A stretch of 64,000 nucleotides of DNA. It comes from Paenibacillus rigui (lineage in GTDB: Bacteria; Bacillota; Bacilli; Paenibacillales; NBRC-103111). Location: contig NZ_NMQW01000025.1 of the NCBI RefSeq assembly GCF_002234615.1, forward strand, positions 124,001-188,000. The letters run 5' to 3'. The notes beneath the pieces are model-generated. The model was not told the origin of the DNA. It worked only from the letters and a program-made list of their open reading frames with translations, and ran no database searches. Numbering within the stretch: position 1 is the first letter of the stretch; the number at the start of each line of letters is the position of its first letter. The translations under genes and the position numbers were made by a program. Below are positions 18,305-27,051 of the stretch, piece after piece.

Positions 18305-18367
18305 TTGACAGTCGGAACGATTGGCAGTACTATTCTTTTAACGCATAATTCCTACTGAATTAGTAGG
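18305..18367 (+). promoter_or_regulatory. Sigma-A promoter and downstream inverted repeat of the symporter gene
   Basis: TTGACA (18305-18310), 17-base spacer, TACTAT (18328-18333). Start near 18340. A perfect inverted repeat CCTACT-GAATT-AGTAGG (18351-18367) follows at about +11 and ends eight bases before the ribosome site, so it could be an operator or a leader hairpin. Confidence 0.75.
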
Positions 18368-18388
18368 GTATACAGGGGGATGAGTCAC

Positions 18389-19744
18389 ATGAAGAACAAC
18401 TTGATTACAGCCATCCAATCCAACTGGATCAGCTTGCTAATTTCCGTTGTTATTATCGGTATTCTTTATTTATTGGCGAGAAAACGCGTTGGCTTCGGAA
18501 CGCGCGTGCTGCTGGCACTGGGCCTCGGTTTGGCGGCAGGGATTTTCTTTAACACTTTCAAATTCGACGCGACCAGCGTAGGAACCATCGGCACCATCTA
18601 TGTGAACCTGGTGAAAATGCTCGTCATTCCATTGGTTGTCGTGCTTGTTATCAATAGTATTACCTCCATATCGAATATGGGGCATCTGCGTAAAATCGGA
18701 ATCAAGACGATTTCCTTATTTTTCATAACAACGGGAATTGCAGCCTTGATCGGGCTTCTCGTTGCGTTGGCTTTCGATCCGGGTGCAGGCATTGAACAGG
18801 CGGTGCCTAAAAACTTCAAGCCTCGCGACATTCCGACCTTCTCGCAGGTGATTCTCGATCTGGTTCCAACCAATCCGATCAGCGATATGGCAGGCGGCAA
18901 GGTCGTACCTGTTCTCATCTTCGCGATTTTCGTGGCGATAGCCATGGTGCATGTCGGCTCGAAGAAACCGGAAATCGTGCAGCCGGTGAAGCAGTTCGTT
19001 GAATCGTTCGCACAAATTATGCACCAGGTGACCAAATACATCATTCGTTTGACACCTTACGGCGTATACGCCTTGATCGGAACGATGGCGGCCAAATACG
19101 GCTTGGAAACGTTGGCGCCGCTGGTTAAAGTCATTCTCGCTACGTATGTCGCTTTGCTGATTCATTTCGTCGTTACGTTCGGCGGCCTGATTTCTTTCGT
19201 GGCTAAGGTGAATCCGTTCAAATTTTTCCGGAAGGCGTACCCGACGATCGCCGTTGCGTTCACGACTCGCAGCAGCTATGTCACCCTGCCGGTGAATCTG
19301 GAGGTGATTACGAAGCGTCTCGGCGTATCTTCCCGTATTGCAAGCTTCGTGGCGCCTCTTGGCGCGACGATGAATATGAACGGCTGCGGCGGGGTATGGC
19401 CTGCGGTTGTAGCGATTTTCGTAGCACGCGTCTATAACGTGCCGCTCAGTATCTCCGAATATATTCTGATTGTTGTCGTGAGCATGATTTCCTCGATCGG
19501 TGTAGCGGGCGTGCCGGGTCCTGCGGCAATTTCCACGACCGTCGTGCTGACTGCGCTCGGGCTGCCTGTGGAAGGCTTAGGTCTGGTGCTGGCCATCGAT
19601 GCGGTGGTGGATATGGGCCGGACAGCGGTGAATGCGACCGGAACGACCGTCTGCTCCGTACTGGTAGCCAACTCGGAAGGCGAGTTCGACCGGGATGCGT
19701 TCAATAAAGAAGAGGATGACCAGCTTGAGCTGAATCCGGTTTAA
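18389..19744 (+). CDS. Dicarboxylate/amino acid:cation symporter (DAACS family)
   Basis: Secondary transporter of 451 residues with about eight membrane helices and two re-entrant loops. Key family motifs are the serine-rich turn AFTTRSSYVTLP, the MNMNGCGGV segment (NMDG-like helix 7) and the DMGRTAVNATG helix near the C-terminus that contacts substrate and cation. ATG 18389 is preferred to 18380 because GGGGGA lies nine bases upstream. By eye it is closer to TcyP-type cystine carriers than to DctA, but the substrate is not settled. Confidence 0.85.
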   Translation: MKNNLITAIQSNWISLLISVVIIGILYLLARKRVGFGTRVLLALGLGLAAGIFFNTFKFDATSVGTIGTIYVNLVKMLVIPLVVVLVINSITSISNMGHLRKIGIKTISLFFITTGIAALIGLLVALAFDPGAGIEQAVPKNFKPRDIPTFSQVILDLVPTNPISDMAGGKVVPVLIFAIFVAIAMVHVGSKKPEIVQPVKQFVESFAQIMHQVTKYIIRLTPYGVYALIGTMAAKYGLETLAPLVKVILATYVALLIHFVVTFGGLISFVAKVNPFKFFRKAYPTIAVAFTTRSSYVTLPVNLEVITKRLGVSSRIASFVAPLGATMNMNGCGGVWPAVVAIFVARVYNVPLSISEYILIVVVSMISSIGVAGVPGPAAISTTVVLTALGLPVEGLGLVLAIDAVVDMGRTAVNATGTTVCSVLVANSEGEFDRDAFNKEEDDQLELNPV

Positions 19745-19760
19745 AATTAGAAATAGACAG

Positions 19761-19806
19761 CGCCATCCTTTCTGCCCTTGGGGTCAGGAGGGATGGCGTT
19801 TTTTTT
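19761..19806 (+). terminator. Terminator of the symporter gene
   Basis: Stem CGCCATCC / GGATGGCG followed by eight T residues. Confidence 0.88.
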
Positions 19807-19976
19807 CGATGAAGCGGCAAACAAAATTGTTATTGGCGATAAAACCAACCGCTGAACGCGGCCGCTCATCTTCGAGACGCTTCGATAAAGGTTTTCTCAT
19901 GTCCGGCCAAGAAAGGAATGCCGCGAGCTCCTCATTGAAGGACGGACGGTGCAGCATTTACGCTGTATGTGACAGG

Positions 19977-20996
19977 CTAGAACAGCGTTAGCTGCACAGG
20001 CTCGCAGCATTCGGCTCCGGCAGCTCCGGCAGCTGTTTCTGCCGAGGGCGCCGCTGCCGGATCGGGCCGCAACGGGCCCGTGCCGAGGTGTGCCTCCTGC
20101 CGTTCGGGCTTTCTCGAACGCATCGGATAGCGCCAAAGCAGCCTATCGATAGCCTCCAGCGCAGGGGCGCGAAAGCTGTACGGCACAGATTGCGAGGACG
20201 CGTACAGCCGTGCATATTTTTCAACAAGGTGCGGGTAATGCTGCTGAAGCGTCTGGAAGAACCACACCTTGACCTCCGAGGTACTGAACCGCAGGAAGGA
20301 GGGCATGACGAACTGGGAGCCGGCCTCGGAGGCGGAGGCGATCAGCTCGGTTAAGTCCTCCACTTGATCGGTGAGATAAGGGAGAATCGGCGCCGTGAAA
20401 ATGCCTGCGGGAATCCCCTCGTCCGTTAATTGCTTCAGCATCTTCAAACGCTGGGCGGGAGCCGGCGTGAACGGCTCAAACTGCCGCCACACGGTACGGT
20501 TCAGGGTAGACAAGCTGATATTGACCGAGGAGACGGGGAGCTGCTTCAGCAGGTCCAGGTCCCTCAGAATTAACGGCGAGCGGGTCGTAATGGTTACAGG
20601 CACCTGATACTCGACCAGCACCTCCAGACAGCCTCTGGTCAGCTTGGCTCTGGCTTCAATCTGCTGGTACGGGTCGGTTGCCGTACCGATTGCCACAGGG
20701 CCAAGGCCCTCCAGACCTTTCCGGCTGCGCTGCCGCTTGCGAAGCTGCTCTCTTAACACCCCGGGAGCGCCCTCCTTTAGAAGAATGTGGCGCTGGAATG
20801 TATCGTCGGCCTCCAGCCCAAGGAAGGAGTGTGTGGAGCGGGCATAGCAGAAGCTGCAGCCATGCTGGCAGCCGCGGTATGGATTGATCGACCAATCGAA
20901 GGGCATTGAGGAAGCTTTGACCGGGTTGAGAATCGATTTCGCTGCCACAGGTTCATATTGCATCGGTTTTGTGCTTGAATTGGAAAAGGGATTCAT
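19977..20996 (-). CDS. Radical SAM protein, SPL-like (Rv2578c-type)
   Basis: Radical SAM protein of 339 residues with the iron-sulfur triad in RGCQHGCSFCYAR near residues 40-50. It is followed by GTATDPYQQIEARAKLTR and the TRSPLILRDLDLL segment typical of the spore-photoproduct-lyase-like group. The C-terminus is Ala/Pro-rich with a closing Cys-Cys (GAECCEPVQLTLF). I choose ATG 20996, with GGGTGA just before it, over 21008. The family has no settled reaction in most cases. It is not the true SplB, which has a different layout. Confidence 0.82.
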   Translation of the reverse strand: MNPFSNSSTKPMQYEPVAAKSILNPVKASSMPFDWSINPYRGCQHGCSFCYARSTHSFLGLEADDTFQRHILLKEGAPGVLREQLRKRQRSRKGLEGLGPVAIGTATDPYQQIEARAKLTRGCLEVLVEYQVPVTITTRSPLILRDLDLLKQLPVSSVNISLSTLNRTVWRQFEPFTPAPAQRLKMLKQLTDEGIPAGIFTAPILPYLTDQVEDLTELIASASEAGSQFVMPSFLRFSTSEVKVWFFQTLQQHYPHLVEKYARLYASSQSVPYSFRAPALEAIDRLLWRYPMRSRKPERQEAHLGTGPLRPDPAAAPSAETAAGAAGAECCEPVQLTLF

Positions 20997-21146
20997 TGTA
21001 TCACCCATTGTAATAGGAATGGAAACATATGTTCGTATTTCGATCATAACAAAGGAACCCCTTAAATACAAGTAAGGCGCGAAATGAACCTTTTTCCAGC
21101 CCGAGACCAATATATAGTGTAATTTACAAGAAGGGAGGCAAAGCCG

Positions 21147-21737
21147 ATGCTGGAAGCTGAACTGCACGAATGGATTCGACGTGTAAATACGGGGGATCAA
21201 GAGGCGTTCCGGACGATCTATAACTACAGCAAAGATCACGTGTTTCAAACGGTTCATTTTCTTGTCGGCGGGCAGGATGCATGCGATGTCGTGAATGAAG
21301 TGTATGCAGAGCTGTTTAAATCACTGCACAGCTACCATTTTCAAAAACCGTTTCTTGCTTGGGTGAACGGGATCGCCATTCGACAGACGCACAACTGGAA
21401 CCGGCGGATTTGGCGGCGATTTCGATTGCTGGACCGCTGCAAACAGCTGATGGATTTTACTGCGCAAGCACCCGATGCGGAACAGATTCATTTGTCAAAG
21501 GAGCGGGGGAACGAATTAATCGGTCTCGTCCGGAAGCTTCCGTTCAAACAGCGGGTCGTCGTCGTTTTGCGTTATTTTCACGAGCATTCATTGGAGGAGA
21601 TCGCACAGCTGCTCGACATTCCGGTAGGGACCGTCAAATCGCGGCATCATACTGCACTGGCAAAGCTGCGGGTTCAAGCGAATTTTCTCAGAAAAGAACA
21701 GGAGGAAGCATCCTTATGTCCATCGAACAGCAATTGA
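21147..21737 (+). CDS. RNA polymerase sigma factor, sigma-70 family (ECF-like)
   Basis: Sigma factor of 196 residues with region 2 (AFRTIYNYSKDHVFQTVHFL and DVVNEVYAELFKSL) and region 4 (LPFKQRVVVVLRYFHEHSLE, then IPVGTVKSRHHTALAKLR). No region 1.1 or 3 is present, as in extracytoplasmic-function factors. AAGGGAGG precedes the ATG. The last 22 bases overlap the next gene, a probable membrane regulator. A GAACC sequence at 21086 could be the -35 of an autoregulated promoter, but I find no clear matching -10. Confidence 0.9.
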   Translation: MLEAELHEWIRRVNTGDQEAFRTIYNYSKDHVFQTVHFLVGGQDACDVVNEVYAELFKSLHSYHFQKPFLAWVNGIAIRQTHNWNRRIWRRFRLLDRCKQLMDFTAQAPDAEQIHLSKERGNELIGLVRKLPFKQRVVVVLRYFHEHSLEEIAQLLDIPVGTVKSRHHTALAKLRVQANFLRKEQEEASLCPSNSN

Positions 21738-22717
21738 AGGTACAGTTTCGTCAAGAAGCCGACAGTATGGTTCGTCCCCTGCAGCTGGATGAGCGGATTG
21801 AGCAAATCTACCAAGAGAGTGTATCCACCCACGACGTCCCCAGCGTTAAAGCGTTACGGAGTAGGACACCTTATGGCCGCGTAGTCGTACTGGCCGCTTG
21901 TTTGCTTTTGTTCTCCGGAATCGCCTATGGCTCCACGGTGCTATATAGTCTGTATTCGGATCGTTTCTCCATGGAGGTGAGTAATGCTGCCGAATTGAGA
22001 TTCACTACGGGTCAGTTACAGGAAATCTATCACTCGATGCAGCAGGTAAGGGATCAATTAGCCCCTGGACAATCGGCATGGGTATACATATCCGCATTGG
22101 ATTCCATCCAGCTTCCGAATGCTCCGGCGGGAACGGGCCTGATCCGGGTCAATCATCCGATTTCTTATACAGATCTGGATCAGTGGAAACAGCTTGCGGA
22201 ACAAAGCTTGGGGAGAGTGAAGCTTCCTGCTGCACTTCCGGAAGGCTTTCAATTCAACCGCGGTGAGCTGGAAAGCTTGACAGGGCCGGTTTCCGCAACC
22301 GAGGTAAAGAGCTATTACGAGCCTCTGAAGAAAAAAGCCGCTGAGGAAGGCAAGCCTATGGCATGGCAGGAAGTAACGGGTTCATCCCCGGAAAGTGCTG
22401 CGTCGCCTCGGCTGCTTTTTACCAATATCCGCCAGGAGCAAATTGAAATCTCTGTTACCCGGCTTACGGAGCCGGAACGGTCTATCCATGTGAAGCTCGG
22501 GATGGGGGAGGGCTCTAGCACCGAGAAAGTGCAGGTAGCTGGCAAGGATGCTTATTATTCGGTGAATGCGAACAACTTTCTGAGCGAGACGGGCTTATAC
22601 AAGGATATTCAATGGCTTGAAGCCGAATCCGGACAAACGAGTATTTACCATGTATCCTCACCTTCCCGAGAGGTGACCAAGGAGGAGCTGGTGTTTGTTG
22701 CGAATCAGTTGAAATAA
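21716..22717 (+). CDS. Probable membrane-bound anti-sigma factor
   Basis: Protein of 333 residues: a cytoplasmic part of about 60 residues, one membrane helix (VVVLAACLLLFSGIAYGS), then about 255 residues outside. The layout and the 22-base overlap with the sigma gene suggest an anti-sigma factor. I see no zinc-binding HxxxCxxC motif in the cytoplasmic part, so it is not a classic ZAS anti-sigma. The outer part ends in DUF4367-like patterns (KVQVAGKDAYYS). AGGAGG at 21700 supports ATG 21716; a longer frame from 21359 is only read-through inside the sigma gene. What it senses is unknown. Confidence 0.7.
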   Translation: MSIEQQLKVQFRQEADSMVRPLQLDERIEQIYQESVSTHDVPSVKALRSRTPYGRVVVLAACLLLFSGIAYGSTVLYSLYSDRFSMEVSNAAELRFTTGQLQEIYHSMQQVRDQLAPGQSAWVYISALDSIQLPNAPAGTGLIRVNHPISYTDLDQWKQLAEQSLGRVKLPAALPEGFQFNRGELESLTGPVSATEVKSYYEPLKKKAAEEGKPMAWQEVTGSSPESAASPRLLFTNIRQEQIEISVTRLTEPERSIHVKLGMGEGSSTEKVQVAGKDAYYSVNANNFLSETGLYKDIQWLEAESGQTSIYHVSSPSREVTKEELVFVANQLK

Positions 22718-22731
22718 GCAGGAGACCAAGA

Positions 22732-22761
22732 GGCTAAGCGGCGCGCTTAGCCATTTCCTTT
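22732..22761 (+). terminator. Terminator of the sigma/anti-sigma unit
   Basis: Stem GGCTAAGC / GCTTAGCC with a short loop, followed by ATTTCCTTTT. Confidence 0.75.
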
Positions 22762-22769
22762 TGCCCGTA

Positions 22770-22778
22770 TGGTATAAT
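22770..22778 (+). promoter_or_regulatory. Extended -10 promoter of the histidine kinase gene
   Basis: TGGTATAAT is a perfect extended -10 element. It lies 35 bases before the start codon and directly after the preceding terminator. Confidence 0.6.
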
Positions 22779-22812
22779 AGAGCAGTTCAGATATGGGAAA
22801 AGGGGGGAAATG

Positions 22813-24225
22813 ATGCAGTTTTCCAAAGTGTTTCTAATGAACATTTGCGTACTGACAACGATGGTGTACGTGGCCATGCTGCTGCATAAATATTGGTTCA
22901 ACGAAGCATCGGGCCTGTTTAAATATGCGTTTTCCGTATTGCTCGCTATCGGTGCCGGATGGGCAACCATGGTATTCGGTCTTCAGCTGACCGACAATAT
23001 TATTTTTGATTTGCGGTTTGTGCCGCTTCTGATTTGTACCTTGGCTTATTCGAGCCCTGTGACGATTTTTGTTATAGGCTTGGGGATCGGTCTGGCGAGG
23101 CTGACATTCGGTCTCCAGCAGGCGGCTTGGGCAGGCTTTTGGAATATGGTACTGCTCGGCTTGGTCTGTATGCTGCTGAATATATGGCTTAGAAACAAGC
23201 CGTGGAGCTTCGTCAGAAAAATAACCATCGTCATCGTGATCGTGAATGTGATGAATTTTCTGGATATCGCCGTGCTGGGCGTTATTCCGTTTCAAGTATA
23301 TATGTCGACCATTGTGCCTGTAGCACTTCCGCTTAGCTTGGGATTGAGTGCGTTTTTTGTTTTTATTTTGCGTGATTTTCAGATTGAGCGTTACCGTGTC
23401 GTCGAAATCCAGAATACGAACGCCGCCCTGCAAAGGCAAACGGACAGGCTCATGGAAGCGCATAAAGAACTGGAGGATCAGGCGAAGCAACTGCTGCTGG
23501 CGTCGCAGTACAAGTCGGAGTTTCTGGCCAATATGTCTCACGAGCTGAGAACTCCTTTGAACAGCATCATTGCATTATCGGGCTTGATCGGGGACCGGGA
23601 CAAGCAGGCGTCTCCGGCGGAAGCGGTGGAGTACGCTGGCATTATACACACGTCAGGTCAAGAGCTGCTCCGGTTGATCGACGACGTGCTTGATTTATCC
23701 AAAGTCGAGGCCGGCAAAATGGAGATAACGGTCGAAACGGTGATTCTGAGTGAAATTGCGTATGCGCTGGAGCATCAATTTCGCCATGTCGCAGAGCAAA
23801 AAGGACTGGATTTCGTGACGGAGGAAGCGGAAGGGCTCCCGGATGTGATATACTCCGACGCCCTGCGCCTGCAGCAAATTATTCGAAACCTGCTATCGAA
23901 CGCACTCAAATTTACCGTTAGCGGCAGGGTGACGCTCCGTATGGAGCATGTAGTGCTGGAGCATGAAGGGAAGCAGGAGGAATGGATTGCCTTTCGGGTG
24001 AAGGATACGGGAATCGGCATCCCGGAAGAAATGCAGTCCGCGATCTTTGAGGCGTTCCGCCAGGCGGACGGGTCCATCAGCCGAAGATTCGGCGGAACCG
24101 GACTCGGGCTGTCGATTAGCCGGGCGCTGGCTCAGCTGCTGGGCGGATTTCTGGAGCTTCAGAGCAAGGAAGGCGAGGGGAGCCAATTCACCTTGTACGT
24201 CCCGCTCAGACGGACGGAAGGCTAG
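22813..24225 (+). CDS. Sensor histidine kinase with LytS-like membrane domain
   Basis: Kinase of 470 residues. Six or so membrane helices fill residues 5-195 in the pattern of the LytS-type 5TM sensor domain. A short coiled coil (QRQTDRLMEAHKELEDQ) follows, then HisKA with phospho-acceptor SHELRTPLNSI, and a catalytic domain with NLLSNALKF (N box), DTGIGIP (G1) and RRFGGTGLGLSIS (G2). ATG 22813 is five bases after AGGGGGG; ATG 22810 is also possible. No response regulator gene is adjacent, so it is an orphan. The signal is unknown. Confidence 0.85.
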   Translation: MQFSKVFLMNICVLTTMVYVAMLLHKYWFNEASGLFKYAFSVLLAIGAGWATMVFGLQLTDNIIFDLRFVPLLICTLAYSSPVTIFVIGLGIGLARLTFGLQQAAWAGFWNMVLLGLVCMLLNIWLRNKPWSFVRKITIVIVIVNVMNFLDIAVLGVIPFQVYMSTIVPVALPLSLGLSAFFVFILRDFQIERYRVVEIQNTNAALQRQTDRLMEAHKELEDQAKQLLLASQYKSEFLANMSHELRTPLNSIIALSGLIGDRDKQASPAEAVEYAGIIHTSGQELLRLIDDVLDLSKVEAGKMEITVETVILSEIAYALEHQFRHVAEQKGLDFVTEEAEGLPDVIYSDALRLQQIIRNLLSNALKFTVSGRVTLRMEHVVLEHEGKQEEWIAFRVKDTGIGIPEEMQSAIFEAFRQADGSISRRFGGTGLGLSISRALAQLLGGFLELQSKEGEGSQFTLYVPLRRTEG

Positions 24226-24262
24226 CATATAGCATACAAGCTGTGCCATTGGGAAAATAAAA

Positions 24263-24309
24263 AGAAGGCAGCCTTGAAGGGGATTCCCCCTCCATGACTG
24301 CCTTTTTGC
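24263..24309. terminator. Bidirectional terminator between the kinase and metQ
   Basis: AAAGAAGGCAG pairs with CTGCCTTTTT around a GGGGATTCCCC inner stem. A and T runs on both sides suit the two convergent genes. Confidence 0.8.
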
Positions 24310-24313
24310 TTTA

Positions 24314-25156
24314 TTAGAACGCAGGAACGACTGCGCCCTGATATTTATCCTGAATGAATTTGCGGGTTTCTTCGGAATTTAACGCTTTGACCAGCTTCTG
24401 CATGGCGTCGGAATCTTTGTTATCCGGACGGGCAGCGAGAATGTTGACGTAAGGCGAATTTTTATCCTCGATGAACAATGCATCCTTCACGGGCGATAGC
24501 TTGGCTTCCAGCGCATAGTTCGTATTGATCAGCGCAAGATCGACTTCGCCGAGCACGCGCGGCAGCATAGCGGCTTCCAGCTCTTTGATTTTCAAGTTTT
24601 TCTTATTCTCCACAACATCCTTTACGGTGCCGTTTACGCCTACGCCATCCTTCAGCTTGATGAGGCTGTTTTTTTCCATCAAAGCCAACGCGCGGCCGCC
24701 GTTAGACGGGTCGTTCGGTATCGCTACCGTAGCGCCGTCCTTCAGCTCGGCGATCGCTTTGATTTTCTGCGAATAAGCGCCGAACGGCTCGATGTGAACG
24801 CCGGCTACTTTGACAAGGTTCGTACCCTTATCTTTATTGAACTGCTCCAGATACGGCGTGTGCTGGAAAAAGTTCGCGTCCAGCTGCTTCTCGGAAACCT
24901 GCACATTCGGTTGAACGTAGTCGGTGAATTCCTTGATTTCGAGATTGACGCCCTGCTCCTTCAGTCTTGCTTTGACGGAGTTCAAAATCTCGGCATGCGG
25001 CACGGCGGTCGCACCCACCTTCAAGGTGACTTCCTTTGCCGTTCCGCCGGCGGCGTTATCAGCCGGAGCGGCAGGTGCCGCTTCTTTTTTGCCGCAAGCG
25101 GCCAAGGAGAAGGCCAGAACAACGGATAGAGCCGTTAAAGTTAGTTTTTTCATCAT
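24314..25156 (-). CDS. metQ: Methionine ABC transporter, substrate-binding lipoprotein
   Basis: NlpA-family lipoprotein of 280 residues. The signal peptide ends in lipobox LAACGKK and an Ala/Pro-rich linker follows. The binding domain shows VGATAVPHAEILN, the FFQHTPYLEQFN segment and IPNDPSNGGRALALME, all hallmarks of MetQ. It binds L- or D-methionine or a related compound. It is the last gene of metN-metI-metQ, all reading leftwards. Confidence 0.93.
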   Translation of the reverse strand: MMKKLTLTALSVVLAFSLAACGKKEAAPAAPADNAAGGTAKEVTLKVGATAVPHAEILNSVKARLKEQGVNLEIKEFTDYVQPNVQVSEKQLDANFFQHTPYLEQFNKDKGTNLVKVAGVHIEPFGAYSQKIKAIAELKDGATVAIPNDPSNGGRALALMEKNSLIKLKDGVGVNGTVKDVVENKKNLKIKELEAAMLPRVLGEVDLALINTNYALEAKLSPVKDALFIEDKNSPYVNILAARPDNKDSDAMQKLVKALNSEETRKFIQDKYQGAVVPAF

Positions 25157-25173
25157 AGTACCTCCAGAACATA

Positions 25174-25842
25174 TTATTTGCGTTGAAACCGGCGGACAAG
25201 CCGATCGCCGAGCATTTGCAATAGCTGCACCAGCACGAGCAGAATCAGCACGGTGACGATCATGACATTGGTTTGAAACCGCTGATAGCCGTAGCGGATC
25301 GCCAAATCCCCCAAGCCGCCGCCTCCGATGACGCCGGACATGGCGGTGTAGGACACGAGCGTGACCGCCGTGATGGTGATGGCGGCAATCAGGCCGGGAC
25401 GGGCTTCGCGCAGCAGCACCCGCCCTATGATTTGCACGTGGGTGGCGCCCATGGACTGTGCCGCCTCGATGACGCCGCGGTCAACCTCGCGCATCGACGT
25501 TTCGACCAGCCGGGCGAAGAACGGTGCGGCTCCGATGACAAGCGGCGGAATCGAGCCGGGCACTCCGATCGAGGTGCCGACCAGGAGCTTCGTGAAGGGA
25601 ATGATGATGATCATCAAAATAATGAACGGTACGGATCGCAGGACATTGACGATAAAAGAAAGCGTACCGTACACGGCCTTTTGCTGCAGCAGCTGGCCGG
25701 TTGAGGTCAAGAAGAGCAGTACCCCAAGCGGAAGGCCGATCAGCACCGTGAACAGTGTCGAGGTGCCGAGCATGGTCAGCGTGTCGAGCGCGGCCTGTCC
25801 GATTTCATTCCAATCCAGCTCCCAGAGGGACAGCTTATTCAT
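25174..25842 (-). CDS. metI: Methionine ABC transporter, permease
   Basis: Permease of 222 residues with five membrane helices and the coupling loop EAAQSMGATHVQIIGRVLL. ATG 25842 lies inside the end of metN and overlaps its stop codon by eight bases, with GGAGGTG upstream; this start is clear. The tight overlap suggests translational coupling to metN. Confidence 0.92.
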   Translation of the reverse strand: MNKLSLWELDWNEIGQAALDTLTMLGTSTLFTVLIGLPLGVLLFLTSTGQLLQQKAVYGTLSFIVNVLRSVPFIILMIIIIPFTKLLVGTSIGVPGSIPPLVIGAAPFFARLVETSMREVDRGVIEAAQSMGATHVQIIGRVLLREARPGLIAAITITAVTLVSYTAMSGVIGGGGLGDLAIRYGYQRFQTNVMIVTVLILLVLVQLLQMLGDRLVRRFQRK

Positions 25843-26851
25843 AAGTGAGCACCTCCACATCGAGTCCACGGCTTTGCAGCGCGGCAATCGTTTGCGCAGC
25901 CTCATTGCCCGACGCATGCAGCTCGACGACGAGCTGGCCGTACGGGATTTCCTTCAGCCGGGAGATCGTCCCTTGCAAAATAGCGAACGGCACGTTCATC
26001 TCGCTCATCGTCTCATACAGCACCGGCTCATAGGTCTGCTCGCCGATAAACGTAATCCGTACCCGTGTCCGGCTGCCCGGCGAGCGGTCCCCGGGCACGT
26101 CCATCTCCGAGAGGTCCGCCACCTGCGCGACGAAGTCGCGTGTCGTCCGGTGCTGCGGCTTCAAGAAGACGTCGGCGACGGCGCCCTCCTCGACGATGAC
26201 GCCGCCGTCCAGCACGGCAACCCGGTCGCAGATCGACCGGATCACCTGCATTTCGTGCGTAATCAGCACGATGGTGATGTTCAGCCTGCGGTTGATCGCA
26301 AGCAGCAGCGACAAAATCGACTGCGTCGTCTGCGGGTCGAGCGCCGAGGTCGCTTCGTCGCAGAGCAGCACCTTCGGCTCGGTCGCCAGCGCACGCGCGA
26401 TGCCTACGCGCTGCTTCTGCCCGCCGGACAGCTGGGACGGGTAGCTGTCGGCGTGGCTCTCCAGCCCGACCAGCCCGAGCAGCTCCTTCACGCGGCGCTG
26501 CACCTTGTCCTGCGGCAGCTTCGCGAGCCGCAGCGGGAAAGCGATATTCTCCTTCACCGTAAGGGAGGAGAGCAGGTTGAAATGCTGAAAGATCATGCCG
26601 ATGGAGCGCCGCTCCTCCTGCAGCTTGCGGTAGCTTAGCGCCGTCATGTCAACACCGTCAACGACGACCTGACCGGTCGTAGGTCTCTCCAGCAGGTTGA
26701 TGTGGCGGATCAGGGTACTCTTCCCGGCGCCGGAATGTCCGATAATACCGAAGATGTCTCCGGGCTTGATGTGCAGATTGATTTCGCGGAGCGCAGCGGT
26801 CTGCTGCCCGCCGCTTTCATAAATTTTGCTGATGTGCTGCAATCGTATCAT
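25835..26851 (-). CDS. metN: Methionine ABC transporter, ATP-binding protein
   Basis: ATPase of 338 residues. Walker A is GHSGAGKST, the signature is LSGGQKQR, Walker B is VLLCDEATSALDP and the switch is LITHEMQV. The C-terminal NIL domain (about residues 255-338) binds methionine and causes trans-inhibition. ATG 26851 follows GAGGTGA. The operon metNIQ is complete. GC is higher at wobble positions here than in metQ. Confidence 0.93.
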   Translation of the reverse strand: MIRLQHISKIYESGGQQTAALREINLHIKPGDIFGIIGHSGAGKSTLIRHINLLERPTTGQVVVDGVDMTALSYRKLQEERRSIGMIFQHFNLLSSLTVKENIAFPLRLAKLPQDKVQRRVKELLGLVGLESHADSYPSQLSGGQKQRVGIARALATEPKVLLCDEATSALDPQTTQSILSLLLAINRRLNITIVLITHEMQVIRSICDRVAVLDGGVIVEEGAVADVFLKPQHRTTRDFVAQVADLSEMDVPGDRSPGSRTRVRITFIGEQTYEPVLYETMSEMNVPFAILQGTISRLKEIPYGQLVVELHASGNEAAQTIAALQSRGLDVEVLTYE

Positions 26852-26992
26852 TTTCGTGGCTCACCTCATCCCGAGCGCAGCAGCTTTTCCTGGCAGCATA
26901 CTTTGACAAGGACCTGCCGTCCTGAAAGACGGCGAGGCCGTTGATTCCTGTATACCAGCTTTTGCACTTTCCATCTATTTAATGCTGCGATT

Positions 26993-27051
26993 TTAATTAA
27001 CCATGGGTTATTAAACCAAGTAATTGTATAAGATTTAAACCATGCAGTCAA
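26993..27051 (-). promoter_or_regulatory. Sigma-A promoter and palindrome of the metNIQ operon
   Basis: Minus strand: TTGACT (27051-27046), 17-base spacer, TACAAT (27028-27023). Start near 27016. An imperfect 22-base palindrome around CCATGG (26993-27014; nine of eleven positions symmetric) covers the first transcribed bases and looks like a repressor operator. A leader of about 165 bases follows, with a GCCGTC-GACGGC hairpin but no S-box motif. Confidence 0.75.

Noticed and set aside
21359-21715. Longer N-terminus for the anti-sigma gene
   Set aside because: It would run through most of the sigma gene in another frame; AGGAGG directly before ATG 21716 fits better.
25361-26638. 425-codon open frame opposite metN and metI
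   Set aside because: Antisense shadow of two clear transporter genes.
26852-27051. S-box or T-box riboswitch in the metNIQ leader
   Set aside because: None of the conserved riboswitch phrases is visible; only a short GCCGTC/GACGGC hairpin.
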